62,493 bases of DNA, from contig NZ_JAGQBU010000016.1 of the NCBI RefSeq assembly GCF_024345795.1, forward strand, positions 1 to 62,493, given 5' to 3'. Source of the stretch: Synechococcus sp. J7-Johnson. Lineage in GTDB: Bacteria; Cyanobacteriota; Cyanobacteriia; PCC-6307; Cyanobiaceae. Positions 55,557 to 62,493 of this stretch are shown here, in pieces. The number at the start of each line of letters is the position of its first letter. Position 1 is the stretch's first letter. Under the pieces are notes generated by a model, which saw nothing but the letters and a program-made list of their open reading frames with translations, was not told the DNA's origin and ran no database searches. A program made the translations under genes and the position numbers.

Positions 55557-56267
55557 TCAACGTACCGGGGTGAGCATGGCCAGAGCTTCAGCGCGGTGGG
55601 CTCCCTGCCAGAGCCACTGCCACCGCCAGCCGCAGGCTTCGGCGCTGCGCTCGATGGCCTCACGATCGGCCGGGTCGTCGAACTGGTTGAGGTGGTCGAT
55701 CACCTGCTGCTGTTGCTCGGGCTCCAGCGGGTTCCAGCCGCTGCGGATCCGCTCCACATAACGCGCCACGTAGGCCTCGCGCGCTTCCCCCGGCTCGCGG
55801 AACACATCAGCCCAGAGCAGGAGTCCGTCCGGCGCCAGATGACGGCGGCAGAGCTCAAGAAACCTCGACTTGTTCGCGTCGCTTAGGTGGTGAAGGGCGA
55901 AGGCGGAATGAAGCAGATCGACCGGTTCGGGTTCGGGCTCCGCTTCGGCCCAGGCCAGCAGATCATGCTCCCGCCACTGGCAGGGGTAGGAGACGGGGCC
56001 AAGCGCCGCCGCCGCCCGAGGCAGCACCGGGGCGGAGAGATCCAGGCCCAGGTAGGAGCCGAGCGGCAGGTGGCGCAGCACTGGGGCCAGCAGGCCGAGG
56101 TCGCCGCAGCCGAGATCCACCATGCGTGCGCCCGGTGCCCCTGCCGGCCGTGCGGCCAGCCAGCCCTCGATCGCCGCCGTGGTGGCCGCCGAGAGCGCCT
56201 GATGCTCCATCAGGTCGTGGTCGACCACTTGGCGGTAGGTGCTCCATTGCCGGTCAAAGAAGTCCAT
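55557..56267 (-). CDS. Class I SAM-dependent methyltransferase
   Basis: A 236-residue Rossmann methyltransferase. Motif I is [16 protein letters not shown], motif [11 protein letters not shown], and [33 protein letters not shown] carries motifs III-IV. There is no second domain, and the substrate cannot be told from sequence. The ATG at 56267 (MDFFDRQW) is chosen because the longer frame (to 56369) would overlap the integrase start. The last resident gene before the integron; divergent from the integrase. Confidence 0.8.
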   Translation of the reverse strand: MDFFDRQWSTYRQVVDHDLMEHQALSAATTAAIEGWLAARPAGAPGARMVDLGCGDLGLLAPVLRHLPLGSYLGLDLSAPVLPRAAAALGPVSYPCQWREHDLLAWAEAEPEPEPVDLLHSAFALHHLSDANKSRFLELCRRHLAPDGLLLWADVFREPGEAREAYVARYVERIRSGWNPLEPEQQQQVIDHLNQFDDPADREAIERSAEACGWRWQWLWQGAHRAEALAMLTPVR

Positions 56268-56343
56268 GCCAGAGCTCGGGCAGCCGGTGCGGCCTGACGC
56301 CGATCCTGCGTTGAGCGTAAGCACCATGGCGTGGGAACTCTTT

Positions 56344-57339
56344 ATGCAGGTTGACCAACCCCTGTCCATGGCCCCTGAAGCCCGCTCCCCCGGATTGATC
56401 CAGCGCTACCGGGAGGAGCTGCAGGTGCGGCACTACGCCCGACGCACCGTGAAGACCTACGAGCAGTGGCTGCGCCGTTTCCTGCGGTTTCACGGGAGGC
56501 GGCATCCCCGCGAGATGGGCAGTGCCGAGGTGAATGCCTTCCTCAGTCACTTGGCGGTGGACCTGCAGGTGAGCGCCTCTACCCAGAACCAGGCTTTGAG
56601 TGCTCTGCTGTTTCTGTTTCGGGAGTTGTTGGAGCTGGATGTGGAGCTCGAGGGTGTGGTGCGGGCGCGGACGCGCAAGCGGCTGCCGGTGGTGCTGACG
56701 CCGGAGGAGGTGCGGGCGGTGCTGGAGCGGATGGATGGCGTGGAGGCACTTGTGGCGGGGCTGCTTTACGGCAGCGGGCTGCGACTCCTGGAGTCACTGC
56801 GGTTGCGGGTGCAGGACCTGGATTTCAGCCGGAAGCAGCTCACCGTGTGCGATGGCAAGGGTTCCAAGGATCGCCGCACCCTGTTGCCCACCCGTGTAGG
56901 GGAGAAGCTGGGGCTTCACCTGGAAAAGGTTCGTCGATTGCATCAGACGGACCTGGCAGAGGGCTATGGCCGGGTGCATCTGCCCCATGCGCTGGGACGG
57001 AAATACCCCAATGCCGCGGTGGAGTGGTCCTGGCAGTGGGTGTTTCCGCAGACGCATCGCTGGACTGATCCAGCCACCGGCCAACAGGGACGGCATCACC
57101 TGGATCCCAGTCTGATCCAGAAGGCTGTGCGGCGAGCGGTGCTCGCTGCAGGTGTCAGCAAGCCGGCGACACCTCACACCTTCCGCCATTCGTTTGCTAC
57201 CCACCTGCTGGAGCGGGGGCAGGATATCCGCACGATCCAGGAATTGATGGGTCACAGCGATGTCAAGACCACGATGATCTACACGCATGTGCTGAATCGA
57301 GGCCCTCTGGGCGTGAGCAGCCCCGCCGACCTTTTGTAA
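56344..57339 (+). CDS. intI: IntI-type integron integrase (tyrosine recombinase)
   Basis: A 331-residue tyrosine recombinase. N-terminal SAM-like domain [31 protein letters not shown] is followed by the catalytic domain with Arg in [14 protein letters not shown], the box [30 protein letters not shown] (H, R and H) and the Tyr nucleophile in [12 protein letters not shown]. The key marker is [25 protein letters not shown] between boxes, the extra IntI domain that grips folded attC hairpins and is absent from Xer and phage integrases. Start choices are 56326, 56344 and 56368; I use 56344. Codon use and GC match the host, so it is resident. Confidence 0.93.
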   Translation: MQVDQPLSMAPEARSPGLIQRYREELQVRHYARRTVKTYEQWLRRFLRFHGRRHPREMGSAEVNAFLSHLAVDLQVSASTQNQALSALLFLFRELLELDVELEGVVRARTRKRLPVVLTPEEVRAVLERMDGVEALVAGLLYGSGLRLLESLRLRVQDLDFSRKQLTVCDGKGSKDRRTLLPTRVGEKLGLHLEKVRRLHQTDLAEGYGRVHLPHALGRKYPNAAVEWSWQWVFPQTHRWTDPATGQQGRHHLDPSLIQKAVRRAVLAAGVSKPATPHTFRHSFATHLLERGQDIRTIQELMGHSDVKTTMIYTHVLNRGPLGVSSPADLL

Positions 57340-57514
57340 CGTCATGAACGGCCTTATGCGGATCCGTCTATGAAGCCGTGACGTGTGAAGGTTCTCTGCA
57401 ACTTCCGTGCAAGGACAAGGTTTTCATGCTGTTGCACCCAGGTCGACCCGCTCTTATGCTGCCAAGAGAAGCAAGTTGCCGGTATTCACTGGATCCGCCC
57501 ATTCAGCGTTCGGC
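57340..57514 (+). other. attI region
   Basis: The 169 bases between the integrase stop and the first junction at 57508/57509 (GTTCGGC) contain no gene and should include attI. The junction is supported by the perfect complement of the next R'' (GCCGAAC). A GGATCCG sequence occurs twice (57359 and 57490 region), possible direct-repeat binding sites for the integrase. Binding sites themselves are not proven. Confidence 0.5.
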
Positions 57515-57570
57515 TTACCTGGGGCTCCTGCTGGAGCTTGTTTTTCTCACTGGAGAGAGTGAGTATGAAA

Positions 57571-57607
57571 TTGGCAAGTTGACACCCATACTATATTCAG
57601 GTATTGC
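57571..57607 (+). promoter_or_regulatory. Candidate promoter inside cassette 1
   Basis: TTGACA at 57579-57584 lies 17 bases before TATTGC at 57602-57607, and an alternative pair, TTGGCA (57571-57576) and TATATT (57592-57597), has 15 bases between. One could drive the 57626 gene. The -35 is good, the -10 poor. Many cassettes lack promoters, so this is only a candidate. Confidence 0.3.
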
Positions 57608-57625
57608 ACTAAGCCTGATCAGATC

Positions 57626-58594
57626 ATGCTCTGGCCAGATCAACAGGTTCTCCGACAATTCAAGGTTGATGGCAAAGGAGCCGATACTGGTCGCAAGAGG
57701 CAAAGAATCTACGAAGCCCTTGATGAGCAGAATCTTGTTGAGGTGGCAAAAGATGACGGAACAATAATTGAAACCTATGAAGAGATAGATCCGAAACCGC
57801 CTTCAGAAAGACAACTGGAGTATGCGGAAAAGCTCGGCATTAAGATCATCCCACCAAAAGCCTCATTCTACGAGGTTTCCAATCTCATAAATCAAGCAAT
57901 CAAGAAGAACCTAGTCCTTGGCGGTAGGGCCGCTGGCTTGAAAGTTCCCGATGATCTCTCTTATGAGCAAGGGCGTGATTTGGAGGAATTGCTGTGGTGT
58001 ACTGATGATGGCGAGAAGCAAATCTGGCGGCATAGCAGTTTGCCGACAGAATTAGAAGTAAAGAATGCCAAGGCTATAGGCGTATCTGATATTACTGAAT
58101 TCACAAGCGCTGCATTGCTCTTCGCTCGTGCATGGGAGCACCTTAGCTCTAATGATGATAAGACAGGCCTAGCTGCGTGGTTTATCTATAATGTCTATAT
58201 CGATCTTGCGTCAGCGAATGTGCAGGAGTCGTTACTGCCTAATGACCCTCGCATGTTGGTATTGGGAAGCGAGTTTATGAAAGATGAAAAAGCTGCCAAG
58301 TCTCTACTTCGTTCTCCTGCGTACCTCCGTTTTCGAGCTAAACAAGGCGGGTGGAGTGAAGCTCATGCCCACGCTTCGCGGACAACCTTGGCGTATAAGC
58401 AAGCTGAGGCCTTGATCGGTAGAGAATTCAAGATATACCGAGAACGTTCGGATCAGAAACAACCATCAACACCAAAGGCCAGCAGACTTGAGCAAGAAAA
58501 TAAAGATGGTTGCGCAGCCGTCGTGGCATTGTTCTTCATCTTACCCTTGGCTGCAGCCGGTGGGCTTCTTTGGATGATCTCCATAAACCTATAG
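57626..58594 (+). CDS. Cassette 1 protein, unknown, with C-terminal membrane helix
   Basis: A 322-residue protein. Residues about 55-100, PPSERQLEYAEKLGIKIIPPKASFYEVSNLINQAI, form a small helical module known from several bacterial proteins of mobile regions ('pSErQLeYaeklGi' pattern, helix-extension-helix), often thought to bind nucleic acid or partner proteins. The middle is helical and acidic (EVKNAKAIGVSDITEFTSAALLFARAWEHL). The last 25 residues are a hydrophobic helix (GCAAVVALFFILPLAAAGGLLWMISINL). A soluble body anchored at its C terminus fits a membrane effector or regulator. No other family recognised. Confidence 0.65.
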   Translation: MLWPDQQVLRQFKVDGKGADTGRKRQRIYEALDEQNLVEVAKDDGTIIETYEEIDPKPPSERQLEYAEKLGIKIIPPKASFYEVSNLINQAIKKNLVLGGRAAGLKVPDDLSYEQGRDLEELLWCTDDGEKQIWRHSSLPTELEVKNAKAIGVSDITEFTSAALLFARAWEHLSSNDDKTGLAAWFIYNVYIDLASANVQESLLPNDPRMLVLGSEFMKDEKAAKSLLRSPAYLRFRAKQGGWSEAHAHASRTTLAYKQAEALIGREFKIYRERSDQKQPSTPKASRLEQENKDGCAAVVALFFILPLAAAGGLLWMISINL

Positions 58595-58682
58595 TCACGA
58601 CGGCATGGTCTGTTGATCACCACCGTATGATTTCTAGATTTTCGTGATCATCGTGTTGACTCTCCAAGTGCTACGCCTGGAA

Positions 58683-58774
58683 GCCGAACAAGCCCTTCGA
58701 GTGGACAGGCCTCCATCATCTCTCTGCTACGCCACCTCAAACTCCCTGCCTACCACTCAAGGGCAGCGTTGTGC
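58683..58774 (+). other. attC site of cassette 1
   Basis: R'' GCCGAAC (58683-58689), R' GTTGTGC (58768-58774). Between them CCCTTcGAGTGG (58693-58704) pairs with CCACTCAAGGG (58753-58763), leaving one extra unpaired C, as attC hairpins require for strand selection. R'' and R' do not match each other because they belong to neighbouring cassettes. Confidence 0.85.
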
Positions 58775-58787
58775 GGAATGTTCCCAT

Positions 58788-59663
58788 CTACCAAAAGACG
58801 ATTCTTCTGGCTAGGTTTGCATGAAGAACCCATGGATCTTGGCTAACGTGGAGCAGGTCAAGTGCTTCTTGAAGCTGCCTGCTAATTGCATCAACTTGGA
58901 ATTGCTGAAGATTCCCAAGGCGGACCCCTTCCTGCGCTGCGTAGAGATCGCGCGATAAGTCTTGAGATTTCTGGAATAGTTGTATCTTGACATAACGCAA
59001 ATAGTCATTCGAAATCTTCCCGGAATATTTAAACGCATCAATCAAGGTAGCCAAGCCATCTCCGTCAACATCTTTAGGTGAAGATAGCCATTCAAAGAAT
59101 GAATAAGCAAAAATGTTGGCACTCCAGTCCTTAAGGCTAATTGATGGGATGAGTGAACTGATTGGATCCTTAAGGGAGATACCAAGGCTCATGCTTGGAT
59201 GAAGGCTAGTTGCCCCCAGAAACGCAAGTTCGGGCTTGGCATTGGCGGAAACATAGTTATACACTCCTCCAAAACATTGCGAGAGAATAATGACCCCAAA
59301 TGAAATTCCGGGTATACTTCGAATGGACTCGATAAGTGGTGATGCCGGCAAAGCAAAGCCTTGACCACCTATGCCATCCAAGGAACCATGGCCGCCAACA
59401 AGTGCGACAACACTAGAATAGCCTTCTTTAGAGGCTAAAACTGACGTGATTTCAGATAACTGAAATACATTTTTTATGCCATAGGGAATAAGATATAGCT
59501 CTCCAGTGGGATCATCAATAAAGATAGCTATATTGTCTGAAGGAACGCCCTTGGCACTTAAAGCGTTTACACCATAGACAATGTCAGAAAAATGCCTCGG
59601 CTCAGTAGAGCTACACAAGAATAGCCATAGGCTTGTGTCGTGTATTTGATAAATTTCGCTCAT
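58788..59663 (-). CDS. Caspase/legumain-like (clan CD) cysteine peptidase
   Basis: A 291-residue protein in a caspase-like fold: SSVVALVGGHGSLDGIGG supplies His92 (VALVGGHGS) and GVIILSQCFGGVYN supplies Cys130 (ILSQCFGG), the order and spacing of the catalytic dyad in clan CD. DVDGDGLATLIDAFKY (198-213) is the acidic DxDxDG turn that bacterial C13-type peptidases commonly carry after the catalytic Cys, possibly for Ca2+. The N-terminal residues 11-60 and SLWLFL strand complete the first part. The C-terminal 80 residues are helical with no membrane segment. A caspase-like enzyme in a cassette suggests controlled self-killing or defence; inferred. Last minus-strand gene, ATG at 59663. Confidence 0.7.
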   Translation of the reverse strand: MSEIYQIHDTSLWLFLCSSTEPRHFSDIVYGVNALSAKGVPSDNIAIFIDDPTGELYLIPYGIKNVFQLSEITSVLASKEGYSSVVALVGGHGSLDGIGGQGFALPASPLIESIRSIPGISFGVIILSQCFGGVYNYVSANAKPELAFLGATSLHPSMSLGISLKDPISSLIPSISLKDWSANIFAYSFFEWLSSPKDVDGDGLATLIDAFKYSGKISNDYLRYVKIQLFQKSQDLSRDLYAAQEGVRLGNLQQFQVDAISRQLQEALDLLHVSQDPWVLHANLARRIVFW

Positions 59664-59716
59664 CAAGTGCTGCTAGATGAAGAAAAGCACCATCATGAAT
59701 CTGGCAATAAAGGGCA

Positions 59717-59980
59717 CTAGCGGCAATTGAGCAGTGCCATTTGGGGAGACGGGTCGCTGATAACAACTACATCATCAATGGCTTCACGAATGTTGTCGAC
59801 GCGATGGCTTGCCAGGATCGATCCATCAGAGTCCAAGAAATACTTTTCGCCTTGGTCGGTTATAAGTAAGAATGAAGCAAATCCTGGTTTTAGCGCGTAC
59901 AGGGCATAAATTCCAGCTCCGATCAAATCCCTTGCCTCCTTGGGTATTCCCTGCAGTTGATCAAAAGAAATTGTTCTCAT
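59717..59980 (-). CDS. Small protein encoded upstream of the caspase-like peptidase
   Basis: An 87-residue protein. It is alpha/beta in look (MRTISFDQLQ; AGIYALYAL; FASFLLITDQGEKYFLDSDG; DNIREAIDDVVVI) with no known motif, no cysteine site and no membrane helix. It lies 53 bases upstream of the peptidase on the same strand, so the two are probably one transcript, as for toxin-antitoxin or peptidase-inhibitor pairs. It could inhibit, present a substrate to, or sense a signal for the peptidase. There is no clear ribosome site in front of the ATG. Confidence 0.6.
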   Translation of the reverse strand: MRTISFDQLQGIPKEARDLIGAGIYALYALKPGFASFLLITDQGEKYFLDSDGSILASHRVDNIREAIDDVVVISDPSPQMALLNCR

Positions 59981-60184
59981 GATTCTAGAAAGAAGAAGGA
60001 AGTGAAAATGCTGTTGGGGGCGCTTGGTAGGAAAGTTACCTTGATGGAGGATCTCCATGTGGTATTAATACCAACATTACTCACGCCAAAGGCAGAGCGC
60101 GAGAGTAGTCTTAAGAATCTTGACGCAAGACTATTCTCAGTCTCTTGCTCTCAGTGGGCGCATATCCTCCAGGCCGCCTGGTCC

Positions 60185-60272
60185 GCACAACAACCAGATC
60201 CAGAAGACGGGTGCAAGTTGTCATTTGTCAATTATCAGAGGTATCGCCCGCTTCTGATCTGGAGCGTTAGGC
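60185..60272 (+). other. attC site of cassette 2
   Basis: R'' GCACAAC (60185-60191), R' GTTAGGC (60266-60272). CCAGATCcAGAAGaCGGG (60194-60211) pairs with CCCGCTTCTGATCTGG (60247-60262), leaving two unpaired bases (a C near 60200-60201 and the A at 60207), characteristic of attC. Confidence 0.88.
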
Positions 60273-60393
60273 GATGCGGTGCAGCCTAGTGGCCACACGA
60301 GAGGGCTTAGTCGGGTCCAGTGCCTTACGGTGCATAGAATGTCAGGCTATTGTCCCGACAGGGCATTTGGCATTGGGCTAGTAGAGTAGGTGT

Positions 60394-60927
60394 ATGGAGC
60401 TCACGGACAAGGCCTTCCTCGCTTTCCGCAGCAAGATCGGCCAACCCAGGTTACCGCCGCACGAACTTATAGCCAATGACGATCAGCTGAAGCAAATGAC
60501 ATCGGACGATGGGCTTCATTTCTGGGTAGACGGAACGGCCACGGGTCTCGGCACTCCTCCCTCTGCACCACTCCTTCAACCCGACCAGGTTGATACTGCC
60601 CATCTTTGGGTTATCCGCGATGTCGACGTGGTTCACGCAGAGGAGCGCTGCGCGTTCGGCGCTGTTTTGGAAAGTGGGGTCATCAAGCACACTAATCTCA
60701 CCGGAGGAAATGCCGCGTTTTCGGGCGGAGAACTGGTCTTCCTCGACGTGGTTACGATTGTGGTGAATGGTTGCTCTGGGCGCTATGGCCCCCGAAGCAA
60801 TTCCGAGATGCAAGAGGTGGCTCGGGCCTTTGCCGATTCTGGATACGGCGTTTGGTCAATGGGTTTCGACGACGAAACGAATCGACCCGCACGATTCTTG
60901 GGCACCTATCCTGAGTGGATAGCATGA
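60394..60927 (+). CDS. Cassette 3 protein A, unknown partner of the HTH-ImmA/IrrE protein
   Basis: A 177-residue soluble protein. The block HLWVIRDVDVVHAEERCAFGAVLESGVIKHTNLTGGNAAFSGGELVFLDVVTIVVNGCSGRYGPRSNSEMQEVARAF is strongly patterned: beta-rich, with KHTNLTGG and NGCSGRYGPR, then a helix and SMGFDDETNRPARFL. I recall similar unnamed proteins in bacterial mobile regions but cannot name a family. It ends inside the next gene's start (ATGA), so the two are made together. Enzyme, toxin or sensor are all open. Confidence 0.65.
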   Translation: MELTDKAFLAFRSKIGQPRLPPHELIANDDQLKQMTSDDGLHFWVDGTATGLGTPPSAPLLQPDQVDTAHLWVIRDVDVVHAEERCAFGAVLESGVIKHTNLTGGNAAFSGGELVFLDVVTIVVNGCSGRYGPRSNSEMQEVARAFADSGYGVWSMGFDDETNRPARFLGTYPEWIA

Positions 60928-62348
60928 GCAGTGTATTTACTAATCATGATCTGAACTTCGTCTTCGGACCCGATTCAAGTGGCGACACGCCAAGGGAGCG
61001 CGCTGGCACCTCGAAGGCCAAGTTTGTTCGCAGTCAGATTCAGCTCGCACCCTACAGCGAGTCAGCCACTGGAAGAGTGCTCGGCGCGCTTGAGGCACTC
61101 CGTGCTTTTGGGTGGGATGTACTTCTTCAAGCGACGCTCGAAGGTTCTGCCCCACTTGTTTCGTCACCGCAAGAGCCCGCAACGACACTCCGCACTCGTC
61201 GCGAGGAACTGGGGTTGACTCACGAACGGTTGGCCAAAGGATCTGGGATATCCGTAAACATGCTCCAGAAAGCAGAAACCATCGGGGCCAAGACCCCGAT
61301 AAGGGACCTTGAATCGATAGCACAAGCGCTCGCACTGAACGAGCAAAAACTTGGACTAGTGCCGAATGCTGGATGCGACGCACAGCTTGGTGTTCGGCTT
61401 CGCGAGATGGCATCGGCCAGAGACATCGTCGGATTCACGGCCACGACCGTGCTGCAGTTATCTGAGGCAGCATGGGTCATTGCCCGTCAGGCTGCGCTAC
61501 AAAAATGTCTCGCCGAAAGTGGCCTGCAGGCGCGTGTGGCGAAACCACACCATGACTCCAGCTTCTGGTACCCGTCCTACGAAACCGGCTATCGACTGGC
61601 AAAGGAGACGCGAGACCTTCTTGGCATCGGCCGTAAAGACCCAATCGAAAGCGTTCGAAAGATCGTCGAGGATGACTTTGGCCTGCCGTTGGTGCAACTG
61701 CAAATGAACCAACGGTTCGCTGGTGCAACTATGGCGAATGGTTCAGTCAGAGGCATCGTCATCAATGAGACGGGCATGAACTCGAATGTGTGGGTTCGCC
61801 GGATGACTCTCTGCCACGAACTTGGCCACCTGCTTTGGGACCCAGACGATCGTCTTCAGCGAGTAATGGTGGACGCATACGCAGAACTGGAAATGAGTGA
61901 TAGAGAGATTCAGAGGGATCCAGCGGAGATTCGCGCCAATGCCTTTGCTGTTGCCTTTCTCGCTCCGCCAGTGGCTGTTCAATCCATCGCGGATCGTCTC
62001 TCAGATCCCTTGGATGTCGTTCGCGAGGTAATGAATACTTTTGGCATCAGCGCAACAGCGGCCAAGCATCATGTACGCAATATCACTAATCTCAACACTT
62101 CTGCGTGCTCCGCCAGGCAACTACCAGATCCAGAACAGCACTGGGTGGCCATGGAGAACCTTACCTTGGACTACTTTCCCATCAAAGCGACTCCGCTCTT
62201 GCGGAGAGGAAAGTATGCCTGGTTCGTTGCTAAGGCGTTTGAGGCTGGAGAGATTAGTCTGGATAGTGCCACTGCTTACTTGGCAGTCCCTGCAGGCGAT
62301 GTGAACGAAGAAGTTCTTGCGCTGGTCTCAGAGCTCCGGTTGGGCTAG
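60924..62348 (+). CDS. HTH plus ImmA/IrrE zinc metallopeptidase
   Basis: A 474-residue regulator-peptidase. Residues ~88-145 form a Xre-type helix-turn-helix (TTLRTRREELGLTHERLAKGSGISVNMLQKAE). Residues ~215-330 are an ImmA/IrrE-type peptidase with the zinc motif MTLCHELGHLLWD (HExxH at 298-302) and the supporting EIRANAFAVAFLAP block. About 85 residues before the HTH are unlike known families. In ImmA/ImmR, IrrE/DdrO and CBASS CapP/CapH systems such peptidases cleave a repressor to switch genes on; here both functions are in one protein, as in COG2856-type fusions. The ATG at 60924 overlaps the preceding stop. Confidence 0.85.
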   Translation: MSSVFTNHDLNFVFGPDSSGDTPRERAGTSKAKFVRSQIQLAPYSESATGRVLGALEALRAFGWDVLLQATLEGSAPLVSSPQEPATTLRTRREELGLTHERLAKGSGISVNMLQKAETIGAKTPIRDLESIAQALALNEQKLGLVPNAGCDAQLGVRLREMASARDIVGFTATTVLQLSEAAWVIARQAALQKCLAESGLQARVAKPHHDSSFWYPSYETGYRLAKETRDLLGIGRKDPIESVRKIVEDDFGLPLVQLQMNQRFAGATMANGSVRGIVINETGMNSNVWVRRMTLCHELGHLLWDPDDRLQRVMVDAYAELEMSDREIQRDPAEIRANAFAVAFLAPPVAVQSIADRLSDPLDVVREVMNTFGISATAAKHHVRNITNLNTSACSARQLPDPEQHWVAMENLTLDYFPIKATPLLRRGKYAWFVAKAFEAGEISLDSATAYLAVPAGDVNEEVLALVSELRLG

Positions 62349-62367
62349 CCTAGTACTAAATAGCTGG

Positions 62368-62422
62368 GCCTAACGAACAAGGATAGATCGTGCGCAGCCA
62401 CGATCTTATCCGGTGGTTGGAC
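62368..62422 (+). other. attC site of cassette 3
   Basis: R'' GCCTAAC (62368-62374), R' GTTGGAC (62416-62422). GGATA-GATCGTG (62381-62392), a six-base loop CGCAGC (62393-62398) and CACGATC-T-TATCC (62399-62411) pair with one unpaired T. This compact 55-base attC is close to the class 1 integron cassette style. Confidence 0.9.
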
Positions 62423-62493
62423 TAGCCCTTTTCGCTATTGACCAGTGGCTTACGGTAGATACGTCGGCCCGAATCTCAGCTTTCCTTCTGAAT
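62417..62493 (+). mobile_element. Start of cassette 4 (cut off by the window)
   Basis: TTGGAC opens a further cassette, and its own R'' should therefore be GTCCAAC. The remaining bases hold no complete gene. The array goes on past the window. Confidence 0.7.

Larger units (their letters stand above)
57509..58768 (+). mobile_element. Gene cassette 1
   Basis: 1260 bases. It begins TTCGGC and ends with the G of the attC at 58683-58774. It holds one forward gene (57626-58594). Its first bases are the exact complement of its R'' box GCCGAAC, which fits a circular cassette inserted at attI. Confidence 0.85.
58769..60266 (+). mobile_element. Gene cassette 2
   Basis: 1498 bases, from TTGTGC to the G at 60266. 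It carries two genes in reverse orientation (58788-59663 and 59717-59980), so they need their own promoter; the array-reading promoter would make antisense RNA. Between 59981 and 60184 a short forward frame exists but is not convincing. First bases complement its own R'' GCACAAC. Confidence 0.85.
60267..62416 (+). mobile_element. Gene cassette 3
   Basis: 2150 bases, from TTAGGC to the G at 62416. It holds an overlapping forward gene pair (60394-60927 and 60924-62348). First bases complement its own R'' GCCTAAC. The 121 bases before the first gene hold only a weak TCGGG/CCCGA inverted repeat and no clear promoter. Confidence 0.88.
56344..62493 (+). mobile_element. Chromosomal integron: integrase plus at least three cassettes
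   Basis: The integrase gene is followed by an array of cassettes running rightward to the end of the window and beyond. Cassette limits are supported because, for each, the first six bases with the preceding junction G (GTTCGGC, GTTGTGC, GTTAGGC) exactly complement that cassette's own R'' (GCCGAAC, GCACAAC, GCCTAAC). That is expected from the excised circular form. The integrase reads toward the array, unlike classical integrons. Cassette DNA is visibly AT-richer and uses different codons from the surrounding genome. Confidence 0.88.

Noticed and set aside
57378-57767. Open frame between intI and the 57626 gene
   Set aside because: It spans the attI junction and overlaps the more convincing gene; composition is unlike a protein gene.
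60008-60289. Forward open frame in cassette 2 with a good ribosome site (GAAGGAAGTGAAA before the ATG)
   Set aside because: It runs through the attC hairpin and past the R' junction, so the protein would change with each cassette exchange. It has no recognisable sequence. A short or truncated forward product is not excluded.
60273-60393. TCGGG/CCCGA inverted repeat considered as an extra attC
   Set aside because: No R'' and R' boxes of the expected form; the cassette 3 end-to-start match already accounts for the region.

Overview
The window is a high-GC cyanobacterial chromosome segment, most like the Synechococcus/Cyanobium (alpha-cyanobacterial) group. Evidence for this is a rod-core linker CpcG, a CpcS/CpeS-type phycobilin lyase, a 48-residue high-light-inducible protein, the ferredoxin-thioredoxin reductase catalytic chain, the SufR/sufBCDS iron-sulfur locus, cyanobacterial DUF2973, DUF1400 and DUF4912 proteins, and densely packed genes with many 4-base overlaps. 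I saw no rRNA, tRNA, CRISPR array or insertion sequence.

Layout. 1-11.4 kb: BrkB-family membrane operon, exonuclease VII (xseA/xseB), hli, a sucrose-phosphatase-like HAD protein, helicase HrpB, small cyanobacterial membrane proteins, a DegP/HtrA-type protease and two small unknown genes. 11.5-17 kb: an ABC-F ATPase, a Nif11-like small protein, a ribbon-helix-helix regulator with a palindrome in front of it, anmK and a KtrA-like protein. 17-25 kb: 1-Cys peroxiredoxin; a translationally coupled operon of NDH-2, HAD hydrolase, HflX and an SLC13 permease; divergent cysH and coaX; and a PrxQ/Bcp peroxiredoxin. 25-46 kb: a pilin-like protein, a DUF1400 protein, an RarA fusion, two consecutive RND efflux modules each followed by a small membrane protein, phosphoglucomutase, secreted proteins, an FAD monooxygenase, a phospholipase D-like lipoprotein with an EF-hand-like loop, a DUF4912 protein and cpcG. 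46-56 kb: phycobilin lyase, EamA transporter, sufR divergent from ftrC-sufB-sufC-sufD-sufS with a likely SufR operator between them, an L,D-transpeptidase and a methyltransferase.

56.3 kb to the end is the most interesting part: a chromosomal integron. An IntI-type integrase (with the IntI-specific insertion) is followed on its 3' side by three complete gene cassettes and the start of a fourth. Boundaries are supported by an internal test: in each complete cassette the first six bases, preceded by the G of the junction, are the exact reverse complement of that cassette's own R'' box (GTTCGGC/GCCGAAC, GTTGTGC/GCACAAC, GTTAGGC/GCCTAAC). Each attC can fold into a hairpin with unpaired extra bases. 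The integrase points toward the array, opposite to the classical arrangement.

The cassettes are visibly AT-richer than the host DNA. Cassette 1 has an unknown 322-residue protein with a C-terminal membrane helix. Cassette 2 has, in reverse orientation, a small protein plus a caspase/legumain-like (clan CD) peptidase. Cassette 3 has an overlapping pair: an unknown 177-residue protein and an HTH-ImmA/IrrE zinc peptidase. Cassettes 2 and 3 look like candidate defence or toxin-control modules; that role is inference from architecture and context, not shown by the sequence.
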